Source of the DNA: Monarcha castaneiventris obscurior
Taxonomy: Eukaryota > Chordata > Aves > Passeriformes > Monarchidae
Length of the DNA stretch: 64,000 bases
Direction: 5' to 3'
Assembly: GCA_026261815.1 (NCBI GenBank)
Contig: JAMPIT010000174.1
Location: 8,060,001 to 8,124,000 of the forward strand
Shown here: positions 47,417 to 59,076 of the stretch, one piece after another
Numbering within the stretch: the stretch's first letter is position 1
Layout: every line of letters starts with the position of its first letter
The notes under the pieces: model-generated
Databases searched by the model: none
Seen by the model: the letters and a program-made list of their open reading frames with translations, nothing else
What the model was told of the DNA's origin: nothing
Program-made: the position numbers and the translations under genes

Positions 47417-47645
47417 ATGGAGCGGCGGCGGGGCGTCCCCGGGGGCTGGCCCTGCCTGCTGGCCGCCCTGGGTGCCCTGCTGGCGGCGGGCCGGGCGGCT
47501 GCCCCCCGTGCCCGCTTCTCGCCCTTCTTCTTCCTCTGCACCCACCACGGCGAGCTGGAGGGCGACGGCGAGCAGGGCGAGGTGCTCATCGCCCTCCACA
47601 TCGCGGGTAACCCCGCCGCCTACGTGCCCGGCCAGGAGTACCACG
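47417..47645 (+). CDS. RELN: RELN exon 1 coding part (reelin, signal peptide and start of reeler domain)
   Basis: From the ATG at 47,417 the frame gives 76 codons plus one base, ending at the donor GTAGGT (47,646). Residues 1 to about 28 ([20 protein letters not shown] and on) form a signal peptide: basic start, Leu/Ala core, small residues before cleavage. From about residue 33 the sequence [20 protein letters not shown] and the following block to VPGQEYH match the start of vertebrate reelin nearly perfectly and open the reeler domain. The split codon begins with G, fitting the Val that follows in known reelins. Reelin is a huge secreted glycoprotein (about 3,460 residues) that binds VLDLR and ApoER2 and directs neuron positioning through DAB1. 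An in-frame ATG far upstream (46,790) was rejected because the sequence before 47,417 is GC-repeat translation and the MER start is conserved. The leader is more Arg- and Ala-rich than in mammals. Confidence 0.98.
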
Positions 47646-49329
47646 GTAGGTGGCGGCGCCCGCCGTGCTCGGCGCTGCTCGTCCCGGGCGGCCCCGGAGT
47701 GTCCCGCGGGGAGGAGAGCGGCGGGGGGAGCGGGAGGCCGAGTGTCGTGCCCCAGGTCAGCCCCGGCGGGGGCTCGGCGGAGCACCCCCGTGCGGGACCG
47801 TCCTCACCTGCCCCGGTCGCCGGCACCGCCGCCCGCGCCCCCGTCCCAGCGCCGCTTCGCCTCGGCGCGGCTCCCGCCGGGCGCAGCCGGGAGCCGAGGA
47901 AATTCCGAGTCCCTGCTCCTCAGCCGACCCTGGGCTGGATCCAGAGCCTCACAAGTTGCCGGCGGTCTGTCCCTTTCCCACTTCAGCGGCTTTGGGAGCC
48001 GGCTCGCAGCGGGCGCATCACCCTCTCCCGGGGGCTGCGAGGGGCCGCCGCTGGCTGCTGCCATCGGGTCACCGCCAGCGGCACCGCGAGCACCGGCCCG
48101 GCGCGGCTGCCGGCCAGCCTGTTGCTCCTTTGCAGGGGCCACGGACCACAGCCGGGGGTCAGGCACTCATAGGTGGCTTTAGAGATGGAAGGTCGTGCCC
48201 AGAATTAATAAATAAACCTGCTTTTTGAAAGCGCCCAGGCGGAGGAGAATGAACAAGAAAGAATAGGCAAAGTTGTTCACAAAGTAGTGTCTCTGCTTGG
48301 GGGCTGTACTGGGTGAGGGGCACAGCCCAGGGCTGTGGGGCCTCGCAGCCAGGTACACCACTGTGGGAACCTGCTTGCGGCTGCAGAGTGCCCCCAGAAA
48401 GCAGCACTGTGTGGTGCAACAGCCTCAGCACCATTTCTCTGTATAGAAAACTTCCATGTGTGAAACATCTTTTAATTCATAACGATGCGAAACTGCTTAA
48501 GGCTATATTCACTAATCCTTCTCTCTTTGTGTCTGCTTGGAGTTTGCAATGCTACAGAGTAGTAACAGCTAATTCTGCAGTAAGAAGCTGGAAATCAGAG
48601 AAAATGACAATAAATGTTTATTTGAAACACTTTGCTCAAAACCAGATACTGTAGGATAGTCCCTGGCTAAAGATAGAATTAAACTTCTGACTTTCATATG
48701 TTCCAGGTCAGAATTTAAGTTTCAGGTAAATTATTGAATAGTTGAGTTATGTGAAGATTCTAATTGAAATTTTTACTGTAAAGACATAAATCCCAAACAC
48801 ATCAAATACTCATTTTCATGCAATATGAGGCATCCTGAAGTTTTTGCCTATGTGCAAGCTTTAACTGCATAGTTTTACTAAATACATAAGAAATTTTTAA
48901 TTTTAAAATACTGGTATTCTTTCTAAAAAAACAGATATATAAGTTATATGACTTCACCAGATAATTCTTTTCCTTAGAGCCTTAGATCTTACAGCCCATA
49001 ATACACACTCAGGTTAGCTAAATTGCATTCAACCTGCCGAACCACAGATGTACAGAGGGAAAAAAGAAGCTGGGATTTCCATTTTGCGCTGTTTTAAATG
49101 CTGCATTTTTGAAATTATGTTTCAATCACTTAAATAACAGAATCACCCCTTTCCTCGCTGCTGCCGCGTTTTCCAAGCCTGCAGTCGCTGTTTCAGACCA
49201 TTTGCTGGTCTAGGGATAGAGGCTTGTGGCGGGCAGGGCTGTCCGGCTGTCCTGCAGGGTAAGGAGCAGGGACAGAGGTTGTTTCTCCAGGGATGCTCTT
49301 CTGCAGCTCGTCCTTTTAAAGGGTTTTTG

Positions 49330-49700
49330 AATTTTGAAGCACCAGCTTGCGGAGCAGCGCCTCAGCTGCGCGCCAGACCCTTCAGGTGGCCAGGGGTGGG
49401 TTTTCCGTCGCTGTTTTGCGTCTGACCGAGCAAAATGCGGCGTCTTTGAATCTGCCTCTGTGCCTCGTGGGGTTTCTCCCTGTCCGCTGTCAGGTTTTGC
49501 GGAGCCGCTGCTGCCCCGCTCCCCGGCCCTGAGCATCTCTCCCTCTCGGGGAGCAGCTCCTGCGGCATCTCCCGGAGCCTCTGCTGACCCCGCTGCCCGG
49601 CCAAAATTCGCCCCGCGGCTGCGCGCTCCCGTCTGAGGCCGGCGCTGCCGGCGCGGCGCTGCCCCGGCATCATCGCTGCCAGGGGCCAGCATCTGCGGGC
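49330..49700. promoter_or_regulatory. RELN: CpG cluster in RELN intron 1
   Basis: A compact CpG- and GC-rich block about 1.7 kb downstream of exon 1, separated from the main island by AT-rich DNA (48,440-49,150). The highest density is at 49,600-49,680 (GCCGGCGCTGCCGGCGCGGC). It may be an intronic enhancer, an alternative first exon, or a detached part of the promoter island. The open frames on both strands here follow from the low stop-codon frequency. Confidence 0.45.
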
Positions 49701-52700
49701 TGCCACCCAGCCTTTCGGGGCTTCTTTTAAAGCCACCGTGCTGAGCAAGGGTAAAGAAATCGGGCACGTTCAAAGGATGAACACAGAAGGAAGTCCACAA
49801 GCTGAACTTGAAAACTAACTTGTTAACTCGGTGCAAGGAGTAGATACACCTCGGTGCGAGCCAGTCTCCTAATTTATATCAAACTTGCAACGGTGATTTC
49901 TTTTCAAATTAGTGCATTGATTAAAAACCTACCCATGCCAAACCATGCAAGGATCAATGTCTCTTTGCTATGCACAGTGCAGCAGACATATTCTTGAGCT
50001 AAGCACACTTAATCAGTTACATATTCTGAAATATGTAATTTGAGTATTTTTAAATATAACAATTATCAATGTTAAATATAGCACAAGAAAAAAAAAAACC
50101 CCGAGTATACAATCTGAAGAAATGATTTGAAGAAGCATGGAATTTTACATAGTACAGTTAACGATGCTGAAAAATGCCAGTCTGTACTGGTTGAGCATTT
50201 ATCATTTAAAAATAAAACTTTAAAGGTTGTCTTGCAGGGACACAGAGAAGGATTTTTGATATGCTGCACAGAAGCACAAGACCAAGACAGATTTACATAT
50301 GTACAATGAAAATTCACCTGCTTAGAGAGCATGCTAAAATGTTCTGAACCTTTGCAAATTCCAGTGAGGCCCTGTTTTACTGCCCCTTCATTCTACAGGA
50401 ACAGCAGCATCCAAGAACATTGAATTCAAAGAGGAGGGAATTGGGTGAAACCATATGCCAAGGGCTGGATGAGAAAAAAGTCTGATTAAAAAAATCAGCC
50501 ACCGACTTTCTGCTAATTTGTTTAGACGTTTCCTTGGGCACTCAGAGGGGGAGTCAAACCACTGTGCAGCCAGTGGAGCTGTGACAGGGGCTCTTGGCCC
50601 TTTGCCCAACTGTGCCTCACGCTGCCCAGCACGACGGGAGAGGAGCAGCATGTGTTGCAGAAGATCCTTGCCTGGGAAGCACAGGAGCTCCTGCAAGTGG
50701 CTTCTCTGGCACCCTGAATCTGGCACTTTATTTCCCTGTGCCTCTGAATCTCATAAGTAAAACAAAGGCAATAATATTCCCTATTTTGCATAGTTAAATT
50801 AGATACTTTGGGATTTAGCACTTCTCCCCTAATACTTTAAATTACTCCAGATTTGGCCCTATTCCTGCAAACAGTAAATATTTAATCACTGATTGAATAG
50901 GACCAGACCTACACTGCATATAAATACACTCTTTTATGTAAGAGGACTGACTTGATACATCAGCAAACAGTTTTATTACCTTTGGCAGACATTTATTCCT
51001 TGAATTAGCTTATTTCAAATGTAATTAAGTCCTTGAGCTGGGAAAGCACTTACAGGCTTGCTCAAATGCAAACTGACAAAGTGTGCACTGGTTTAATGTA
51101 GGCACCTGCTCAGCTTCCTTTCAGCCAAGGGGTGGCTGCGTGTTCGGGGAGCAGCATCAGGGCTCGCTTGGCTTGCTCCTAGTTTTCCTGATAGACAGGG
51201 ATGATCCTCTTTTAGTTTTCTCCTGGGTTTTCCTCTGTAATATGCAGAATAGAATATAATTTCTTTAAAAAAAAAAAAAATCAAGCCAAACCCAGTATAA
51301 ATTGAACATTTTTATACAACTCCACTTGGGTTTATTTGCAATCTGCGGTTGATTTTTTAAATCCATGTCAATGCGCCTTCAGTGCTGAGAGCATGTACCA
51401 TGATTTACTGGCAGATAAGTACATTGGAACTGCATAAAGAAATAAGGATAAACTTGACTGAATATTGAGTCTTTACTGACCTTAATCACAGAAAGCGCAA
51501 AATGAACAGTCAGATTTGTAGTGTTTAAAAAATACAAACGGATTATCTTTACACTGTATTTGTTCTTATCCCTTAAGAGTTTTTTTTTCTGTCACTGCAA
51601 ACAGTTCCTTTTTCCCAAGGTTTCAAATTTAGATCTTTTAGGAACAACTTTGAACTGTTTTCCCATGATTGATGCTAAAACTCATCATTCTGCCCTTAAA
51701 ATAGTTTTCTTTAATGAGACTTGAGTTTCTATTTCACTCTCCATTGTTCCTTTTTTTTTTTCCAGAACAGATTAACCTTCAGTCCCCAAATGTTATCAGT
51801 TTCCATCAATGACTGTTACTATTCTTAGATATACTGTACATTGTCCAGAACCGTTGCTGTGATAGGTTGTAAAAAACAGTTTTTAACTATTTTAACTGGT
51901 AGTTGTGCACTCTTTCAGGACTGATAAAAGTTGATTAAAGTCTGTCCAATTCCACCTTTGTTACTAACCACTCTATTTTAGAAATACGGATTGTATTAGT
52001 ACCTGTTTTCATAGGATTACTTGCACTTCTGGGGGGCGTTCTCGTTGTAAATTCTTATTGTTCAGATCATTAGTAAATAAAAATGTGTTTGAGTTTGAAG
52101 TGAATGAAGGGAAGAAAAAAAAACCTGGAATTTAAGTAGTGATGCTGACTGAGGTATAATCAGAGTTGTAACCGAGTGGCAGAAACTCAGGCATGGATAC
52201 TTTCTCTACCAGTTGTGCTGAAGTGTAGGAAGTTTTTAGTCAGTCAGTAGAGGTAAACAATGCACAGGAAGTGATGTTAGTGCAGCGGTGACAGAAGAGC
52301 AGATTTGCATCTCTGTTTTCCAGCATCAGCCCAAGAACCAGGTCAGCTTCTTGAGTCGTTTGCAGGCTATTCCCTCAAAACCTTTCATCTCACCCACTTA
52401 CACACTCCTCTGATCTTTGGAAGAATGGAGATTTCCATCATTTTCTGTTTAAAATTAAAGAAGTGTAGAAAAAGTTTTGCTCATGGGAGTCCAGTTAGCT
52501 CCAGGGAATATTTTAGAACTTTTCTCTTAAGGGACACTCACATTAAAAAGGAATAGGTAGCAATGGTGGGGGAGTTATAAGGAATGGGGAAGACCCTTGA
52601 TCTCCAAGTCTCTCCTTTCCTCTGAGATTCCTAGCAATATCTTCCAGCTGCATAAGACTTTCGTAGCACATAAAAATTTCATCTTGGGTCAGCATTTACT

Positions 52701-53798
52701 AAAAATGCCTTCATCCACCAGAGTCTCCAGAGTGCACACTGACTCTGCTCTGCTGTATTTAGGATTTTCTTGCACAAAGTAAGCTTTACAAAAGGAAGGC
52801 TGATTTATGAGTACTGAGGCCTGTTTGAATTTCTCAGATCTGAGCCTTACTTGGTATGTTATTGAGGGAATATGAGTTTTTAAGGTCTTGATGTTGACCA
52901 ATGCATTGTCTATATTTCTGAAGCTCATGTCTGCCCCAAAGTTCGTGTGGTGTGTTTGCAAATTTTAAAGAGTTGTGCTTTTAGGATCCCTTGACCAGAA
53001 ACTGATGAATGGTGCCAACCTTAAAAGAAAAATTCTTGCAGGGTCACAACTGACAGCATCTTACAAACTGTGTTTCACTAGGGAAGATGTTAAATTTCAA
53101 CGGTTTTGGCTGTCATCACTAATTCGTGGGCATCATAAGCACCAGCAGATGGCCCAGCCAAAGATGTAGTCAGGCACGAGATTGATGAAAGGAGGTAGAA
53201 GGTCCACAAAGGCCTAAATGAGCCTTTCTTGCAAATTTGCAGAAGAGATGTAATCTCTGGTTAAATCCTTTCTCCCCTCATCAGGGGGCTGCTCCCCCCT
53301 TCAAAGGAGACTTGATTGCCCCAAATAACAGAAATCAAAGCCAGCATGGCGTGCTGGTGTGACCCACATTTGTGAGGTGACATCTGACTGTGGGACAGAC
53401 ACGGCATTGTTGGTATTGAGGATCCGTGTAGGGCAGGCTGGGCTGGGCTGTGTACATGAAAAATGATCTCTGCCTCGGTGAGTTCACTGTCCAAGGCCTG
53501 GAGCTGGCTGTGGGGGCTGGCATGTGTGCTTGAACCTTTCTTCTGGCACATCACCCAGCACTGGAGTCAAGGATAAAAAACCTGTAAATGGTTAAAGGGT
53601 GCAAAAAAGAGTGTTTCAGTGAGAATGTTGCATATTTCTGATTTCTGTGTTCAGAGATATTTTTTAATATACATAATTTATCTGTGGAATTCATTGTCGA
53701 AATATGTCCATGCAAACTGCTTTTAAGTAGAAATTTCTAACAAGTATATTTCTTATAAATAATTATTATTTGTAATTATATATAAATAGGTGTATCTA

Positions 53799-53800
<2 letters not shown>

Positions 53801-53830
<30 letters not shown>
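53801..53830. repeat. (TA)15 microsatellite
   Basis: A perfect 30-base TA run, preceded by short TATC units (53,792-53,800) within a broader AT-rich stretch (53,755-53,835). It is likely polymorphic and hard to assemble. Confidence 0.95.
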
Positions 53831-53835
<5 letters not shown>

Positions 53836-54487
53836 AGAGATAAACCTTCAAGACCTAAGGTGACCAGTAAATGATTTATAAGTAGGTTACTGTTGCATGG
53901 TGGCGTTTAGGACATTTCTCCAATGTTTCCCGCATTGATTATTTCTCCAAACCCATGTCAGTTCATTAGGTAGAACAGGGCAAGACTGGTGCCATTTCTC
54001 ATTTTCCTTATTGTTGCCTTTATCTGGATTTTTGGAGGCCACTGCTTTTGAAATACTGTAGCTTTTTGTGATGGTGCAATACTACAATATTTGCATATTG
54101 ACTGGCTGAAGTATGATTTTCAATCTGATAATAGCTGTGGTGATGAAGCTGAGATGGATTCAGATGCAACCTTTGTTTGCTTTGTGTCTCTCATGCCCTA
54201 CAGCTGTGGTTTAGATTCATCATGAGTGTTTGCTGCATGGAGAGGGAAGGAAACAGCACTGTCTTACCTCTGAGAATAAGCAGCCTTTCATACCAGACCT
54301 TGTTATGAGAATTTCAATAGTCTCTGATGAAAGGTTCAGTCTTTCTAACATGCTTCCTTTCTTTGTCTTAACATTTCCTGCCTTTTCATCGGGCATGAAA
54401 GGTGCACAGAGTGCAAATGTATGTCTGGAATATTTGTGTAATTCCCATTTTTCCCCTCTCCCCTCCCCTCCCTCCCCCCACCCCCAG

Positions 54488-54525
54488 CTGGGACTTACCT
54501 CTGGGATGAACATAGGACAAACCCT
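54488..54525 (+). other. Possible cryptic microexon in RELN intron 1
   Basis: A nearly uninterrupted pyrimidine tract (54,447-54,485) ends in CCCCCAG at 54,481-54,487, an excellent acceptor. Only 38 bases later CCCTGTAAGT supplies a full-consensus donor (GT at 54,526). Inclusion between RELN exons 1 and 2 would shift the frame, since 38 is not a multiple of three, and would mark the transcript for decay. It may equally be an unused pair of decoy sites. Confidence 0.25.
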
Positions 54526-57500
54526 GTAAGTGCCATCTAACATCTGTCAAAGCACACTAGCAGGTTGCATGGGGAAAGACCTTCCTGATTTGTCAAGACA
54601 ATGCCTACTTGTTAGGCAGGTAGTCTTCCTCTGTTCCTCCTTCCCTTAGGTCAGTCCTGGAAACTGAAAGCCATTTCATATGTCACACAATTCCTGCTGG
54701 GCTCTGCCAGTGGACAGTGGCATCATGGAGACAGAGATCTGTCTGGTCCATGCCCACAGGACCTTCTCCAGGTCCTTTCAGTGCTCAGATGCCTCCCACA
54801 GCTACACATTTTACTCTTTTCCTAAAGGGATGAGAAGGGTCAAGGGAGTAGGGTTTTTTGAAGACTTTTTTTGTTTTAATGTATCTCTCACTAAACATTT
54901 TCCTTAAATAAGACCACGTTGGAGATGTGTCTATCCCACATGGAGAGGGAGTCCTGGGGTTTGTGGGGGCATTAGGGTTTGTACCTGTTTGTTCTACAGT
55001 CCAGGACCGGACATTAATTACACTGTCCTTCTGCAGCTGGAGAGGTCTTGGCTGGGGGTGGAGATAGTGCCCAGAGGCCAGGCATGGAGCCACAGGCTCC
55101 TTGCCATTGTCTCCTGCAACCATCTGGAGTGGCTGCTGCCTCTGTGGCGTCAGTGTTTCCTGGGCAGCTGGGTTCAGCTCAGCTTCAGGCAGAGGCACCT
55201 GTGGGGCTGTTCTTTGCCTCACCAACCTCAGCATCACCTGCGTCACTCCGGACTCCCTGCAGTGTGACTGTTGGCTGTTCATCCTTGTCCTGCTGCTGTC
55301 AGCATGGCTTTCTCTTTGGGGATGCTCTTTGGTGATGTGGTTTTTGCATGCTGGTAGAGATCTCCACAAGGCTCCTCTCTGTCTACACCAGGGGGATCCT
55401 TGGGCTTCCCGGGAATCAGGATATCTCTGACTGCTATCTTCTAGTGTTTCCTCATGACCTGTTGTAGGCAATGCCTTTTATGTGAACATCTCAATCTAGA
55501 AATCAGGACATGTCCTGGGGGACTGGACATGAGTGACTTGTGAAAGTTGCTGGGAGCAGGAAGGGAGTTCAGACCCTTTCCCAAAGGCGTTTATCCCAAA
55601 GTGGACACTGCTTGTTACAGTCTTTATAACACCTCTCTTGCCATATTTTTCCACCCTGGGAACAAAACAGAAGTGGCTGTTCCCTGCTCCTCTCTAGCAC
55701 TTTGATATTAATATTGGTTGTGAGAGTTTCAGGAGCATCTCCTTGGGAAGGGAAATCAATGGCACTTTTCCAGACTGTGTCTATTGAAGTGCAACCTGCA
55801 AGAGCCCTGAGTGACAGCAGACAAGAAATCCATCTCCCTTCAGGTGAAAGCTTTACTTTACACATCCCTAAGTCTTGCATCCCACCCCCACCACCTTCTT
55901 TCAGACTTCTACATTGACCTTCCTAAAGTTTTGTGTGCTGCAGGTTTCTCTCTGCCCTGTGCAAGTGCTTCAGTGCATGCCCAAGTTCTGTCCCAGTTTC
56001 CCATATCCTGGGGTGACAAACATCCCAGTGTGTATCCAGCCCTGCAGTGGGACCGCTGCTCCCCAGAGACCCTCTCGGAGGGGATGCCTTGCTCCACTGC
56101 CAGGAGGGATGTTGTGTGCCCAGCTCCCTGCTGAAGGGCTGGGTGCCAGCAGGGGACAACCAGATGGATGGTGGTCCCGCATGCCTTCACCCCACCACCT
56201 CCTCCCCTTCTCTTCTCTGCCTGCTCAGAGGAGGGAGCAGCTCCAAGGGACAGTGCAGAGTATTTGACTGAGATGCCCAGAGTAAAATTTGATTTAGTTT
56301 TGCTAGATGAGAAGCGTTACTAATAAGCCCAGCCTTCTGGGTGTTGGGGTTCACTGGGTGTTGGAAATATTTGTGAAGCCATGTGTAAAACTATCGCTGT
56401 GTCTCTCCTGAAGCAGAAGCCTTGGGGCGTGCAGCCATGCAGGGTGGTTGCTGGTTTCTCTCTTTGCTCTTGCAAGATACAGCAGAGGGGGAACTGGAGT
56501 GCCCTTGGTCTTCAGCAGGGTGAGCAGATTAATCCTCAGAGATGGGGCTGAAGGTCTCTGTGTGTTTTCCAGAATGGCTTCTACTCACACACAGGCTTAT
56601 GTGACTACTTGTTTCCCACAGGAGACAGGGCCGTGCTCACTGGGCTGAGGGAACTGAGCTATGAACCAGACTGAGATGAATGCCAGGGGCTCTTGCAGCA
56701 CACTTAGAAAAATTTTGATTGCCTCAGATTAGACAGTTACTTATTTTTCCCCATGTCAGCTTGAAGGGTAGTTTTGTAAATAAACAGGTATGGACCCAAG
56801 AGAGATGAGACAAGAGAAGGGGCTGCCTGCCAGCCCCAGCTCCAGCTGTGTCTGTGTCTCCTGCTGTCCATTCCTTGCTGCCATGGAGGGCTGGCACCTA
56901 TCCCATGTCCCCTTCCAGAGCCTGGCTGCAACGTGGCTGTACACTGAGTGGTCCAGCTGGTGAAAAGCACACAGAATAAGGGACCTCACTGTTTCCCCCT
57001 TTCCATCTCTCCAGTGTAATTTTCAAGAGTGCAGTTAGATAACCAGAAGACGAAAAAGGAAAAAACTCTGTACAGGGAAATCCATCAAGTAAGCTCCATT
57101 TCATGCACAGGCATGCTTCCAGAAGCAAATGCTGTTTTCCCCTCCTCATCCTGCTGCATCCCATCTGTAGGCAGTTCCTGCCCCGTCTTGGATTTGGAGG
57201 GATTTTCATATTGGTTGTACACAAGTGGCATAGGTAGGTTGCTCCTTGGGAGTGTATGGGGGAACAGTGAAAGTTGTCTGTCTGTCCATGTGCACATGAT
57301 AGTGAAGAGGAGGGAAGGAAATGGGAAAAGAAAGCACAGAACACTCACTGCCCAGAAGAGTTGAAGAAATCTGGGAATGTTTTTCTCTCTATGGCTGAGA
57401 GGTAGTTTGTGGTCACATCATTCAACAAGTCTGGTAGAATATTCATAAATGAGATAGCGAGGATGCAGAAAATCAGCTTTCCTGGGCAGGAGGCCTGTGT

Positions 57501-58369
57501 TCTTACCGAGAAATACTTAATGGAAGGAAGAGCTGTGTCTTCCCATGTGGATCCTGCACGGGGAGCTCTTCCTGTGCTAGAAATGAAAGCAATGGGTAGG
57601 TGATCAGCCTTTTTAACATCTGAAAACAGCAGCGTGACCCTCTGTGTCCTCTCTTCATGTCAGGCCCTGGGATGTGAGAAGTCATTCATCACATCACGGG
57701 GCTTGGCAAGGTCTCTGCCATTTGCCTTGCACTGTTCCCACTGCTCTCCAGGACAATACAATGCATAGGAAAGAACAAGAAATATAGATAATATTTATCT
57801 TTCTGGCTAAACAAGCTGTCATTTCCAGCCCACAATAACCTTCCAATGCTCCTATCTCACAGAGGAAATGCATTGCTAGAAAAAAACAACACTCCTTCCA
57901 GAATTAGACACATTCATCTGGACGTTGGATGAAACGATTATTATAGCTAGAACTGCAGAGAGAAACAAAACAGCCAAACTGGCCAAGGCAAGGACCCTGG
58001 TTTAACAAACTGTTTCCCAGCCTTGCAGTGCAGCAGCTTGTAGGTATGCTTGGTGTCAAAATCAAAGAATCAGTACTTAAAAGTGGTTAAAAAGAATAGT
58101 TCCCAGTATGTTTGGAAAACAGTATCTCTGGCTGAAGTTCAGTGTTAAACATTTTTGTACAGCAAGTCTTCTGACTCTGGCCCAAAACAAGTGTAGTCTT
58201 CAGAACCTCATTCAGGTTAGTACAAAGATCCAAAACGTCTGGCAAATATTTTTGTGCTTTCCAATTATTATATTTCATTTGCTGATGGCTAATACCCTGT
58301 CAGACGGTTTTTCAAGTTGATAGTATCCTTGCATGAGGAATCCCAAGCACAAACATAGGCTGGGTGAAG

Positions 58370-59076
58370 AATAGATTTGGAGCAGCCCTGAGGAGAAGGA
58401 CTTGGGGGTGCTGGTGGGTGAGAGGCTGGATGTGAGCTGGCCATGTGTGTTCACAGCCCAGAAAGCCAAACACGCCCTGGGCTGCATCCGAAGCAGTGTG
58501 GTCAGCAGGAAGAGGGAGTGGATTCTGTCCCTCTCCTCCACTCTCACAAGACCCCACCTGGGGTTCTGTATCGAGATCTGGGGTTCACAACATAAGAAGG
58601 ACTTGAATCTGTTGCAGTGAGTCCAGAGAAGGTCCATGGAGGTGATCAGAGGGTTGGAGCAAGTCTCCTATGAAGACAGGCAGAGAGAATTTTGGCTGTT
58701 CAGCCCAGAGAAGAGAAGGCTCTGGGGAGACCTTAGGGCAGCTTTCCGGTGCCCAAAGGTGGCCAACAAGAGAGCTGGGGAGGGATTTTTACAAGGGCAT
58801 GTAGTGACAGGACAAGGGGGAATGGCTTCAAACTGAAAGAGGGCAGGTTTAGATTAGATGTTAAGAAGTAATTCTGTGCTGTGAGAGTGGTGAAACACTG
58901 GAACAGGCTGTCCAAGGAAGATGTGAATGTCCAATCCCTGGAAGCTGTCAGTGCCAGGTTGGATGGGGCTTTGAGCAATCTGGTCTAGTGGAAGGTGTCC
59001 CTGCCTATGGCAGGGGGATTGGAACAAGGTGATATGTAAGGTCCCTTTCAAACAAAACTATTCTATGATTCTCTGA
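58370..59076 (+). mobile_element. CR1 LINE fragment covering the end of ORF2 and the 3' end
   Basis: This is the longest CR1 copy in the window. The frame from about 58,390 reads the CR1 reverse-transcriptase C-terminal region: MGVLVGERLDVSWPC, then LGCIRSSVVSRKREWILSLS, then RPHLGFCIEIWGSQHKKDL. It then meets a TGA at 58,618-58,620, resumes in the same frame (IRGLEQVSYEDRQREFWLFS), and loses register near 58,830. The 3' end at 59,050-59,076 has CTATTCTATGATTCTCTG, the octamer terminus. The 5' end, including the endonuclease and most of the reverse transcriptase, is absent. The copy is dead and lies sense-oriented in RELN intron 1. Confidence 0.94.

Larger units (their letters stand above)
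46960..48130 (+). promoter_or_regulatory. RELN: RELN CpG island, promoter and 5' UTR
   Basis: This is the densest CpG region of the window and surrounds the RELN start codon at 47,417. It contains GC-box-like elements, GGC/GGA triplet runs (47,053-47,092), CCGTCC/CCGCCC tandem units (47,304-47,341) and (CTCCG)/(GGAGC) blocks. The only AT-rich break is AATAAATTATTCC at about 47,128-47,140, which could act as a TATA-like element and would give a 5' UTR of roughly 250 bases. The transcription start cannot be fixed from sequence alone. Vertebrate RELN is known to have a CpG-island promoter that is controlled by methylation. Confidence 0.85.
47646..58369 (+). other. RELN: RELN intron 1, 5' part
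   Basis: This follows the donor GTAGGT after exon 1. Exon 2, whose product should continue with the conserved reeler-domain sequence, was not found anywhere to 64,000, so intron 1 is longer than 16.3 kb. The first 480 bases belong to the CpG island. A second CpG cluster (49,330-49,700), a (TA)15 microsatellite, a strong acceptor/donor pair near 54,490 and GC-richer patches at 55,000-56,270 are the notable contents. The 228-codon minus-strand frame at 54,785-55,471 has no recognisable domain and is overlapped by open plus-strand frames. Confidence 0.85.

Noticed and set aside
46557..47601. Long minus-strand frames of 205 and 271 codons rich in Pro, Leu, Cys, Ala and Arg
   Set aside because: They are low-complexity translations of the hexamer field and CpG island antisense to RELN exon 1; stop codons are simply rare in such GC-rich DNA.
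47001..48182. 393-codon plus-strand frame overlapping RELN exon 1 in another frame
   Set aside because: Low-complexity Ala/Arg/Pro/Ser product of GC-rich DNA; the RELN frame is the conserved one.
54785..55471. 228-codon minus-strand frame in RELN intron 1
   Set aside because: No recognisable domain, Gln/Arg/Pro/Ser-rich, and overlapped on the other strand by several open frames; no splice or promoter context supports it.
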